In this document: one piece after another, positions 6,474 to 12,922 of the stretch
How positions within the stretch are numbered: position 1 is the stretch's first letter
Layout of the letters: each line of letters starts with the position of its first letter
NCBI GenBank assembly: GCA_964445085.1
Contig: CAYUJV010000072.1
Location: 1-14,370 of the forward strand
DNA length: 14,370 nucleotides
Reading direction: 5' to 3'
DNA from: Thiobacter sp964445085
Lineage (GTDB): Bacteria > Pseudomonadota > Gammaproteobacteria > Burkholderiales > Thiobacteraceae
Notes under the pieces: model-generated
What the model saw: the letters and a program-made list of their open reading frames with translations, nothing else
What the model was told of the DNA's origin: nothing
Databases searched by the model: none
Made by a program: the position numbers and the translations under genes

Positions 6474-7538
6474 ATGGCAGCCCATGCCTTGAGACTCTCG
6501 TTCCGCTCTTCCCTCGCGCGCCACAGCCACCAGCGCTGGCTGCCGCGGTTGCCGGCCGCCCTGCCGGCGGCCCCGGCCCGGGATCCGGCGCGTATCCTGC
6601 GCCTCCCCGTCGCCGACTTCAGGCAGGAGATGGCCGTTCTCGGCCGCGGCCGTTTCTACCCGGCGCAGCTGCTGCGCCCGGAAAAGCCGTGGCCGGCGCG
6701 ACTGTTCCGCGTCCTGCAATCCGACGCCGCGGCCTTCGACGCGGATTTCAATCCGCCGGCTGCCGGGCTCGCGCTGAGCGCGGAAGCCGGCCCCGTGGCG
6801 GCCACGCACACTGCGCTGGACGCGTCCGCCGACCAGCTGCTGGACTGGGTCGGCATGGAGGCGCCCCTGGCCTCGGGGCCGACCGACTTCGACGAGCCGG
6901 GCGCGTTCGCGCGCGAGGACGAGGGGCCGGATCCGGCCTTCTACGCCGTCCCGCGCCGGGTCGCGCACGTGGACGGCGCCTGTTCCGCCCGGCTCGCGGC
7001 ACTGCATGCGGCGTTGATCCCCGCCGGCAGCCGCGCCCTGGACTTGATGGCCGGCTGGATGTCCCATGTTCCGGCCGGCCATTGCCGCCTGACGGGCCTG
7101 GGCATGAACGAGGAGGAGATGATGGACAACGATCGCCTCGAAGCCTACCTCGTCCACGATCTCAATCGCGCGCCGGCGATCCCGCTCGCCGACGCCAGCT
7201 TCGATGCCGTGATCTGCAGTCTGTCGCTGGAATACCTGACCCAGCCGGCGGCGGTGCTGGCGGAGGTCAGGCGCGTGCTGCGACCCGGCGGCCGCTGCGT
7301 GATCGGCTTCTCCCATCGCTACTTCCCGCCCAAGGCGATCCGGCTGTGGACGCGGCTGCATCCGATGGAGCGCCTCGGCTGGGTGCTGCAGCTGTTGCAC
7401 GCCGCGGGCTTCGCGTCGCTGGAAACCTGGGTGGAGCGGGGATTGCGGCGCGACCCGGCGGATCGCTACGCGGCACAGCTGCCGGAGATGGACCCGCTGT
7501 TCGCGGCGTGGGGCAGCGCCCCGGCATCGCCCCAATGA
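6474..7538 (+). CDS. Class I SAM-dependent methyltransferase, atypical motif I
   Basis: A 354-residue protein. Residues 186-290 form a Methyltransf_11-like core: RALDLMAGWMSHVP (motif I region, 187-200), LPLAD-type loop PLADASFDAVICSLSLEYL (237-255), and VLAEVRRVLRPGGRCVIGFSHRYFP (261-285). Motif I lacks the usual GxGxG; the LDL-x3-W-x-SH-x-P form resembles a subgroup I recall from plants, cyanobacteria and proteobacteria. The N-terminal 170 residues, rich in Ala, Pro and Arg, have no domain I recognise. The substrate is unknown. The start at 6474 has no ribosome site; a leaderless transcript or a later start (for example 6630) is possible, and the conserved core is unaffected. It follows the TPR gene by 33 bases and ends 20 bases before the inverted-repeat element. 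Confidence 0.8.
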   Translation: MAAHALRLSFRSSLARHSHQRWLPRLPAALPAAPARDPARILRLPVADFRQEMAVLGRGRFYPAQLLRPEKPWPARLFRVLQSDAAAFDADFNPPAAGLALSAEAGPVAATHTALDASADQLLDWVGMEAPLASGPTDFDEPGAFAREDEGPDPAFYAVPRRVAHVDGACSARLAALHAALIPAGSRALDLMAGWMSHVPAGHCRLTGLGMNEEEMMDNDRLEAYLVHDLNRAPAIPLADASFDAVICSLSLEYLTQPAAVLAEVRRVLRPGGRCVIGFSHRYFPPKAIRLWTRLHPMERLGWVLQLLHAAGFASLETWVERGLRRDPADRYAAQLPEMDPLFAAWGSAPASPQ

Positions 7539-7558
7539 ACCGCGGCGGCAGCCCCCTC

Positions 7559-7722
7559 GGGAACCTCTGCAAAAGTACTGCGCAGAGGGTCCCTAGGGAG
7601 GCTCTGCAAAAGGTCGCGAGCAAGCCCGGCTGGCCGCCGAGAAGCGCACCTGTACAAGGGAGTACAGCGAGCATCGCAGGCGGGTAGACGGGCTGCGCAG
7701 TACTTTTGCAGAGTTTCCCTAG
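7559..7722. mobile_element. MITE-like nested inverted-repeat element
   Basis: Two 27-base arms, 7559-7585 and 7693-7719, are inverted copies with one mismatch (7564), enclosing about 107 bases. A 12-base motif GGGANNCTCTGC occurs four times: at 7559-7570 and 7596-7607, and inverted at 7582-7593 and 7708-7719. This defines a 35-base inner palindrome (7559-7593) abutting a 124-base unit (7596-7719). CTAG stands at both borders of the second unit (7593-7596 and 7719-7722), like a 4-bp target duplication. Inside is a small hairpin CTGTAC-AAGGGA-GTACAG (7650-7667). No transposase is encoded, so it would be non-autonomous. It lies between convergent genes and may also stop transcription from both sides. 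I do not recognise the family. Confidence 0.7.
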
Positions 7723-8267
7723 CGGTGATTCAGGGTTTCGTGCAGGTAGTGGATGAGCCGCGCCGGCTTGAACGGCTTGAGGATGTAGCCGTCGGCGCCG
7801 GCGCGCAGGCCCTCGGCCACGTACTCCGGGTCGGCATGGGCCGTGAGCATGGCCACCGGCAGACGCTGCGCGCCCTCCGCCGCGCGGATCTGGCGCAGCA
7901 CGTCGAAACCGTTGACGCCGGGCATCATCACGTCCAGCAGCACCAGCACCAGGCAGGGCGTGCCGCGGATCCGCGCCACCGCCTCGCGTCCATCGGCAAT
8001 CCAGATCACTTCGAATCCTTCCGCCTTGAGCACCGAAGACACGGCCTTGCCGATCAGCGGCTCGTCGTCGATCACCAGCACCGTGCGCCGCCCCGCGCAC
8101 GGGTCGGCGTCGTGGCGCGACAGGTAGTAGCCGTCGTGGGCCAGTTGGTCCGCCGCCCGCTGCGCCTCGGTCCAGGCGCTGTCGTCCGCCGCCGCGGACG
8201 CGGGCGGGGAAGCGGGGGAGGATGGGGAGGATTCGTCGTCCGGAGACATCGCGCTGCCATTGGTCAT
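7719..8267 (-). CDS. Stand-alone response-regulator receiver protein
   Basis: A 182-residue protein with one CheY-like receiver domain at residues 61-182. The acidic pair is Asp67-Asp68 (LVIDDEP), the phosphorylation site Asp112 (LLDVMMPG), the switch Thr142 (LTAHAD) and the conserved Lys164 (LKPFKP), so all key residues are present. No DNA-binding or enzymatic output domain follows. The first 60 residues are a Ser/Pro/Ala/Asp-rich tail without recognised domain. The start at 8267 has no Shine-Dalgarno; a 24-codon ORF with an excellent one ends 5 bases upstream, so translation may be coupled (ATG 8249 is an alternative). The stop TAG falls in the CTAG at the edge of the inverted-repeat element, so the original C-terminus may have been altered, though the receiver fold looks complete. 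No histidine kinase is in the window. Confidence 0.87.
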   Translation of the reverse strand: MTNGSAMSPDDESSPSSPASPPASAAADDSAWTEAQRAADQLAHDGYYLSRHDADPCAGRRTVLVIDDEPLIGKAVSSVLKAEGFEVIWIADGREAVARIRGTPCLVLVLLDVMMPGVNGFDVLRQIRAAEGAQRLPVAMLTAHADPEYVAEGLRAGADGYILKPFKPARLIHYLHETLNHR

Positions 8268-8272
8268 GAGGG

Positions 8273-8347
8273 TCACGGCTTGCCGCGCGCGTGCGGGACA
8301 CCGGCGGGCGTCAATGATCGTATCAAAACTTGCCGGCGGCGGCCCAT
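8273..8347 (-). CDS. Possible 24-residue leader ORF before the receiver gene
   Basis: The ORF MGRRRQVLIRSLTPAGVPHARGKP begins at ATG 8347, with AAGGAGG 7 bases upstream, the strongest ribosome site in this part of the window. It begins 15 bases after the flavoreductase stop and ends 5 bases before the receiver ATG, which itself has no Shine-Dalgarno. The peptide is basic and matches no family I know. Its likely use, if translated, is to bring ribosomes to the receiver start by reinitiation. It may also be a chance ORF. Confidence 0.33.
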   Translation of the reverse strand: MGRRRQVLIRSLTPAGVPHARGKP

Positions 8348-8362
8348 GATTTTTCCTCCTTG

Positions 8363-9361
8363 CTAGGCAACCGTCGTGGCCAGCCACGCCGGCGCGGCGC
8401 CGCCGGCGGTCAAGGCCGCGCGCGCCTGCGCGACAAAGGCCTGGGGACCGGCGACGTAGGCATCCCAGCGACCGAGGTCCGGGTGCTCCTGGCGGATCTG
8501 GGCCAGCATCTGCTCCGGCCCATGCTGCTGCAGCGAGTCGGCGGACAGCTCGTGGTAGTGGAAGTTGTCGATGGCGTCCGCCGTGGCGCGGCACCAGTTC
8601 GAGAGGTAATGCCCGCCTTCCACCGTGGCCAGCCAGTAGAGGTGCAGCGACTCCGCCTCCTCCAGCGCCAGCGCGTGCTCGATCAGGCTCTTGATCGGTG
8701 CGAAGCCGCTGTTGCAGGCGAGCAGCAGCAGCGGGTTGGGCGAGTTTGGCCGCAGGACGAAATCGCCCACCGGGCCGTAGACGCCAACGCTGTCGCCGGC
8801 GCGCAGGCCATCGAACACGCGCTCGGCGAAGCGGTCGCCGGCAATGCGCCGCACGTGGAACTGCAGGTTGCGATCGTCGCAGGGGCAGCTGGCGATGGGA
8901 TAGACCCCGGACGCGTCATCCGCCCCCGGGCCGCCCACGCTCAGGGCCACGCTCTGCCCGGCCAGAAAGCGCAGGCGCGTGCTGCGCGGCGTCTGCAGGT
9001 GCAGCAGCCGCACCTTGTCGGTGAGCGGCGACACCGCCTTCACCCGCGCCGCGATCTCCTGAAACTGGATTTCCTCCGGCCGTTGCGCGATGCCGGCCTC
9101 CAGCACGACGTCGCTGTCGGCACTGCAGGAGCACATGAGCACATAGCCCTGGCTCTTCTCGGCCTCGGAAAACACGTAGTCGTGGTGGCGCACCCAGCGC
9201 ACCGCGCCGGACACCAGGCGCGCCTTGCACAAGCCGCAGCTGCCGCCGCTGCAGCCGTAGTTCATCGCCAGCCCGGCGCGCAGCCCGGCCTCGAGCAGGG
9301 TGTCGGTGCCCTGCGCCTCGAACGCGCGGCCGCTGGGCTGGAGCAGAATGCGGGCGGCCAT
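8363..9361 (-). CDS. 2Fe-2S ferredoxin / FAD / NAD(P)H oxidoreductase
   Basis: A 332-residue flavoprotein reductase. Residues 1-90 are a plant-type ferredoxin with ligands Cys37, Cys42, Cys45 and Cys77 (NYGCSGGSCGLCKARL, then LMCSCSAD). Residues 100-205 are an FAD-binding barrel with GVYPIASCP in place of the usual RxYS motif. Residues 209-320 are an NAD(P)-binding lobe (LLLLACNSGFAPIKSLIEHAL and YVAGPQAFV). The layout is that of electron-transfer components of ring-hydroxylating oxygenases and of CDP-6-deoxy-hexulose dehydrase reductase; it moves electrons from NAD(P)H to a partner protein. No oxygenase or dehydrase partner is nearby, so the acceptor is unknown. Start 9361 has GGAGG 4 bases upstream and overlaps the stop of a 19-codon ORF as TGATG. 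Likely co-transcribed with the thioredoxin-HEAT gene upstream and the receiver gene downstream. Confidence 0.9.
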   Translation of the reverse strand: MAARILLQPSGRAFEAQGTDTLLEAGLRAGLAMNYGCSGGSCGLCKARLVSGAVRWVRHHDYVFSEAEKSQGYVLMCSCSADSDVVLEAGIAQRPEEIQFQEIAARVKAVSPLTDKVRLLHLQTPRSTRLRFLAGQSVALSVGGPGADDASGVYPIASCPCDDRNLQFHVRRIAGDRFAERVFDGLRAGDSVGVYGPVGDFVLRPNSPNPLLLLACNSGFAPIKSLIEHALALEEAESLHLYWLATVEGGHYLSNWCRATADAIDNFHYHELSADSLQQHGPEQMLAQIRQEHPDLGRWDAYVAGPQAFVAQARAALTAGGAAPAWLATTVA

Positions 9362-9420
9362 CACGCCTCCGTCGCGAAGTCCGTCAGGAGCGGGCCGCAA
9401 GCCGCGCCAGTGTCCAGCAT
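9361..9420 (-). CDS. Possible 19-residue leader ORF before the flavoreductase gene
   Basis: ATG 9420 opens the ORF MLDTGAACGPLLTDFATEA, with GGAGG 9 bases upstream. Its TGA overlaps the reductase ATG by one base (TGATG), the classic coupling arrangement. The reductase also has its own GGAGG site, inside the end of this ORF. No homologue is known to me. It may be a coupling leader or chance. Confidence 0.3.
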   Translation of the reverse strand: MLDTGAACGPLLTDFATEA

Positions 9421-9449
9421 GGGGATGCGCCTCCGATGAATGTCGTGGG

Positions 9450-9468
9450 GGCCGCCTGCGCAGCGGCC
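9450..9468. repeat. GC-rich hairpin between thioredoxin-HEAT and reductase genes
   Basis: GGCCGC (9450-9455) and GCGGCC (9463-9468) form a 6-bp stem around a 7-base loop, 36 bases after the HEAT gene stop on the minus strand. There is no T-tract in that direction. It might mark an mRNA processing or stability boundary inside the proposed operon. Confidence 0.3.
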
Positions 9469-9503
9469 GGTTTCTCTGTGGATAGCCGACCGGCGCGCGG
9501 GAA

Positions 9504-10148
9504 TCAAGCCGGGCCGGCGAGGGCTTCCTGGGCGATCTCGCGCACTTCCGCGTCCGCATCGTCGAGACAGGCGCGCAAGGCATTGTGCGCCGCCGCGCCG
9601 CCAATGAGGCTGAGGAAATGGGCGATGTCGGCGCGGTCGCGCGCGTCGGCCCGCGCCAGGGCGGCGGCAAGCACGGGCACCATGGGCTCGGTGGCGCCGC
9701 TGCCCTGCAGTTCCTCGAGCACCGCGCCGATGCCCAGCCGCACCGCCATGCTGGCCTCCGGATCGGCCACCAGTTCCGCGAGGACGGCCGCGCGCCGCGG
9801 GTCGGCGCGGAGCATCGCTTCCACCTTGGCGCGGCGGCCGCTCTTGAGCATCTCGAAGAAATAATCCCGCAGCCCCTGGGGCTGGGTCGCCCGTTGCGCC
9901 CATTGGCGCAGTTCGGCCGGTGTCATCTGGCCTTCGAACTCGAACGGCCCGAGGCGCAGCCAGGGCACGCTCTTCACGCCCAGGGCCTGCGCGCGCCCGG
10001 TCTCGACCGTGGCATCCACCACCTCGAGCGAGGCGATGGCGCCCTCCTCCAGCAGCGCGGCCAGCGCGCGCTTGACGCCCGGACAATGGGGGCACGCCGG
10101 TGTGGTGAACAGCAGCGCGGCGGGCGGGTTGGTTTCAGCGGATGTCAC
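9504..10148 (-). CDS. Thioredoxin-fold protein with C-terminal HEAT-like repeats
   Basis: A 214-residue cytoplasmic protein. Residues 10-85 form a thioredoxin/glutaredoxin-like domain: LLFTTPACPHCPGVKRAL with Cys19 and Cys22 as the CPHC redox pair, and KSVPWLRLG with Pro62 as the cis-proline. CPHC is the DsbA-type dipeptide, usually oxidising, but no signal peptide is present. Residues 88-212 are helical repeats of HEAT type (for example VLAELVADPEASMAVRLGIGAVLEEL and ALRACLDDADAEVREIAQEAL). The start is GTG 10148, with GAGGA upstream at good spacing. The gene heads the minus-strand run that includes the flavoreductase, and it is divergent from the GGDEF-EAL gene. A redox sensor or a thiol enzyme with a docking surface are both possible; the partner is unknown. 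Confidence 0.83.
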   Translation of the reverse strand: MTSAETNPPAALLFTTPACPHCPGVKRALAALLEEGAIASLEVVDATVETGRAQALGVKSVPWLRLGPFEFEGQMTPAELRQWAQRATQPQGLRDYFFEMLKSGRRAKVEAMLRADPRRAAVLAELVADPEASMAVRLGIGAVLEELQGSGATEPMVPVLAAALARADARDRADIAHFLSLIGGAAAHNALRACLDDADAEVREIAQEALAGPA

Positions 10149-10293
10149 GGCCTATCCTCGACACGACCGTACCCGACTCCGGCTCGCGGCGGCACGGCAT
10201 TTAAAGAAGTCCCTATCCCCTACCGTTAACGTGTTCATAACAATCATCAGTCTGGCCGGCGCCACGCGCGCCTGCCGGGCACGCGCAGGGGAC
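10149..10293. other. Divergent intergenic control region
   Basis: These 145 bases separate the divergent thioredoxin-HEAT and GGDEF-EAL genes. The middle part (about 10200-10250) is distinctly richer in A/T than its surroundings and holds TTTAAA and GTTAAC. On the minus strand TTAACG and TTTAAA are 18 bases apart (four of six matches each), a weak candidate promoter for the thioredoxin-HEAT gene. I see no convincing operator or plus-strand promoter. Confidence 0.4.
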
Positions 10294-12288
10294 ATGGAAC
10301 ACAGCAAACCGCACCTGGGGATGGGTGCCCGGATTGTAGCGGGCTTTTTCGTCGTGCTCCTGCTGATGGCGGCCCTCACCTTCGTCGGCCTGCGCTACGT
10401 GTCCGAGGCCAACCAGCGCCTCAAGGACATCGCCCAGAACAACAACGTCAAGACCGAGCTCGCGGCGGTGATGCAGAATGCGCTGCGCGAGCGCGCGCTC
10501 AGCATGCATGCGCTGCCGATCCTGGCCGATCCCTTCGACAAGGATGCCGAGATCCAGCGCTTCAACAGCTATGGCGCCACCTACATCGCGGCGCGGGAGC
10601 GGCTGGGCAAGATGCCCCTCACGCCGCAGGAAAGCGAGGCCCTCGATCGCATCCGCGCCCTGACCCGGGACGCCCAGCCCCAGGTGCAGGCGGTGGTGGA
10701 AATGTCCACCTTCAGCGACCACCAGGCCGAGACCTTCGATCACATCCGCCGCGTGGCCATGCCCCTGCAGCGGGAAATCGCCGAGGAGCTCCGCCGGCTG
10801 GTGGAACTGCAACGCGCGCAGACCGCGGACGCGGTGCGCAGGGCCGAGGACTCCTATGCGCGCGTGCGCAACCTGATGCTCACCCTGGGCTCGGCGGCAG
10901 TGCTGGTGGGGATCGCCATCGCTTCCGTCGTGAGCCGGCGCGTCACCCTGCAGGCGCGCCAGCTCGCCACCCAGGCCCTGTACGATCCGCTCACCGGGCT
11001 GGCCAACCGTTGCCTGCTGCACGACCGCCTGGCGCACGAAATCACCCGCGCCGGGCGCGAGCACCGGCCGTTTGCCGTGGCGCTGATGGACCTGGACCGG
11101 TTCAAGGAAGTGAACGACACCCTCGGCCACGCCGTGGGCGACGAACTGTTGCGCGAGGTCGGGCGGCGCCTGAATGCGACCGTGCGCAGCGAAGACACGG
11201 TGGCCCGCCTGGGGGGCGACGAATACGTGCTGCTGCTGCACGACCTGGCGGAAAAGGATGTCGGCGTGGTCGTGAACAAGGTGCTCGCAGCCCTGGACCA
11301 GCCCTTCCACTGGCAGAACCAGAGCATCGACCTCGCCGCCAGCCTGGGCGTGTCGCTCTACCCGGCCCACGGCAGCGACCCGGGCGCACTGATCCGCTGC
11401 GCCGACATCGCCATGTATGCGGCCAAGCGCTCGGGCAAGGGCTTCGTGCTGTACGCGCCGGACCAGGGGCACGCCCGCCGCGGCGACCTGTCGCTGCGCG
11501 GCGAACTGCGCGAGGCGATCCGTTCCGACGGCCTGAGCCTGCACTACCAGCCGAAGATCGACCACCGCAGCGACGAGGTGGTCGGCCTGGAAGCGCTGGT
11601 GCGCTGGAACCACCCGCAGCGCGGCTTCCTGCCGCCGGACCAGTTCGTGCCGCTGGCGGAGGAAGCCGGACTCATCGGCCCGCTCACCCACTGGGTGCTC
11701 AGAACGGCGCTCGGCCAGCTCGCCGCCCTGCACCGGCAGGGCCACCGGCTGGGGGTGGCGGTCAACCTTTCGGCCCGCAACCTGCACGACATGGGCCTGC
11801 CGGGGGCGATCCGCGACCTGCTCGCGGAAACCGGCGTCGCGCCGGAGCAGCTCACGCTGGAAATCACCGAGAGCGCGGTGATGGCCAACCCGAGCGACGG
11901 CCTGACCATCCTCACCGAGCTCGACCGCATGGGGGTCCGCCTGGCCATCGACGATTTTGGCACCGGCTATTCCTCGCTCGCCTACCTCAAGCGCCTGCCG
12001 GTGGACGAGCTCAAGATCGACAAGTCCTTCGTGATGGACATGGAGGAAAACGAAAGCGACGCGGTCATCGTGCGCTCCACCATCGACCTTGCCCACAACC
12101 TGGGACTGCGGGTCACCGCCGAGGGCGTCGAAACGCGCGAGATCTGGGGCACCCTCACGGTGCTCGGCTGCGACCGCTCGCAGGGCTACTACATGGCCCG
12201 GCCGATGCCGGCGGACAGGCTGGCGCGGTGGCTCGCGGAATCGCCCTGGGCCTCCGCCGCCCCGCCGGTGACGGCCTGCGGCTTGTAA
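10294..12288 (+). CDS. Membrane-bound GGDEF-EAL c-di-GMP signalling protein
   Basis: A 664-residue inner-membrane protein. A membrane helix at about residues 13-32 and another at about 192-213 frame a helical periplasmic sensor of about 160 residues (4-helix-bundle type). The GGDEF domain (about 225-390) has the active-site form GGDEY at 307-311 and an intact inhibitory site RSED at 298-301, five residues before it. The EAL domain (about 400-650) keeps EAL at 433-435, DDFGTGYSS at 553-561, KIDKSF and TAEGVET. Both domains look catalytically competent, so it may make and degrade c-di-GMP in response to an unknown periplasmic signal. ATG 10294 is chosen because AGGGGA lies just upstream and the first helix follows; the frame continues upstream without support. 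It is divergent from the thioredoxin-HEAT gene and followed by a hairpin and the TlpA-like gene. Confidence 0.92.
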   Translation: MEHSKPHLGMGARIVAGFFVVLLLMAALTFVGLRYVSEANQRLKDIAQNNNVKTELAAVMQNALRERALSMHALPILADPFDKDAEIQRFNSYGATYIAARERLGKMPLTPQESEALDRIRALTRDAQPQVQAVVEMSTFSDHQAETFDHIRRVAMPLQREIAEELRRLVELQRAQTADAVRRAEDSYARVRNLMLTLGSAAVLVGIAIASVVSRRVTLQARQLATQALYDPLTGLANRCLLHDRLAHEITRAGREHRPFAVALMDLDRFKEVNDTLGHAVGDELLREVGRRLNATVRSEDTVARLGGDEYVLLLHDLAEKDVGVVVNKVLAALDQPFHWQNQSIDLAASLGVSLYPAHGSDPGALIRCADIAMYAAKRSGKGFVLYAPDQGHARRGDLSLRGELREAIRSDGLSLHYQPKIDHRSDEVVGLEALVRWNHPQRGFLPPDQFVPLAEEAGLIGPLTHWVLRTALGQLAALHRQGHRLGVAVNLSARNLHDMGLPGAIRDLLAETGVAPEQLTLEITESAVMANPSDGLTILTELDRMGVRLAIDDFGTGYSSLAYLKRLPVDELKIDKSFVMDMEENESDAVIVRSTIDLAHNLGLRVTAEGVETREIWGTLTVLGCDRSQGYYMARPMPADRLARWLAESPWASAAPPVTACGL

Positions 12289-12312
12289 GGTCGGCGCCGG
12301 TCCCGCGACAAT
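12283..12312 (+). promoter_or_regulatory. Weak candidate promoter for the TlpA-like gene
   Basis: TTGTAA (12283-12288, overlapping the GGDEF-EAL stop) and GACAAT (12307-12312) are 18 bases apart, each four of six to consensus. Transcription would start at about 12316-12320, inside the 12315-12336 hairpin. The match is modest and read-through from the upstream gene is equally possible. Confidence 0.3.
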
Positions 12313-12314
12313 AG

Positions 12315-12336
12315 GGCATTGCATCCCTGCAATGCC
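12315..12336 (+). promoter_or_regulatory. Perfect 9-bp hairpin at the 5' end of the TlpA-like gene
   Basis: GGCATTGCA (12315-12323) and TGCAATGCC (12328-12336) pair perfectly around the loop TCCC. The 3' arm contains the ATG at 12332, the first possible start of the TlpA-like frame, which would be buried in the stem. No T-tract follows, so it is a poor intrinsic terminator for the GGDEF-EAL gene. It may stabilise the mRNA 5' end or control access to the start region. Confidence 0.55.
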
Positions 12337-12358
12337 AACCATCACCCGGAGTTCGCGC

Positions 12359-12907
12359 GTGCCGCTTGCCAAGTCCCTTGCCAGCCTGGCGCTGGCCATC
12401 TTCGTCGCCTGCCTGCCGATTCTGGCCGCGGCGGAAAGCCCCGACATCACGCTCGAGGGCCTGGATGGCAAGCGCCATCACCTGAGCGAGTACATCGGCA
12501 GGGGGAAATGGGTCGTGTTCAACATCTGGGGCCCGGGCTGCCCGCCCTGCGCCGAGGAGATGCCGGAGCTGCAGTTCTTCCACGACGCGAACAAGGCGAA
12601 GACCGCCATCGTCGTCGGCGCCGCCATCGATTTCCCCAGCTTCGGCTATGCGAACAGGGCGAAGGTGCAGAAATTCGTGGACGACAACCTGATCACCTTC
12701 CCCATCCTGCTCACCGATGCGAGCATCACCGACCGGATCGGCATCGGCGTGCTGGCCGGCACGCCGATCAGCCTCCTATTCGACCGGACAGGAAAGCTGG
12801 TCAGCTTCCACGTGGGGCCGGTGACGCAGAAGATGCTGGAAGACTACATCCGCAAGCACGACGCCAAAGGCAAGGCCGGCGCGGCGGGAAACGCCGCGCC
12901 CCTGTAG
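12359..12907 (+). CDS. TlpA/ResA-like exported thioredoxin
   Basis: A 182-residue protein with an N-terminal signal or anchor (Lys5, hydrophobic core at about 6-24, AAA before Glu26) and a TlpA/ResA-type thioredoxin domain. WVVFNIWGPGCPPCAEEMPEL at 51-71 carries the redox pair Cys61 and Cys64 (CPPC), and GTPISLLFDRTGKLV at 134-148 carries cis-Pro136. Such proteins act in the periplasm or on the outer face of the membrane, reducing disulfides, often in cytochrome c maturation. I take GTG 12359 as the start because CGGAG precedes it at good spacing. ATG 12332 (9 residues longer) has no ribosome site and lies in a hairpin, but cannot be excluded. The gene follows GGDEF-EAL by 70 bases and ends 15 bases from the convergent metH end, where GCGGC/GCCGC (12907-12920) could form a small hairpin. 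Confidence 0.88.
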   Translation: MPLAKSLASLALAIFVACLPILAAAESPDITLEGLDGKRHHLSEYIGRGKWVVFNIWGPGCPPCAEEMPELQFFHDANKAKTAIVVGAAIDFPSFGYANRAKVQKFVDDNLITFPILLTDASITDRIGIGVLAGTPISLLFDRTGKLVSFHVGPVTQKMLEDYIRKHDAKGKAGAAGNAAPL

Positions 12908-12922
12908 CGGCGGGCGCCGCCC

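Noticed and set aside
7267..8301. 344-codon minus-strand frame across the inverted repeat
   Set aside because: It crosses the methyltransferase and receiver genes in the wrong frame and has no conserved motif. The part inside the repeat is not convincing as a transposase fragment.
10213..12471. 752-codon minus-strand open frame opposite the GGDEF-EAL gene
   Set aside because: It arises from the high G/C at third codon positions of the true gene, has no domain and low-complexity composition, and spans two other genes.
12907..12920. GCGGC/GCCGC hairpin as a bidirectional terminator between the TlpA-like gene and metH
   Set aside because: The stem is 5 bp with no T-tract on either side. It is noted in the gene entry only.
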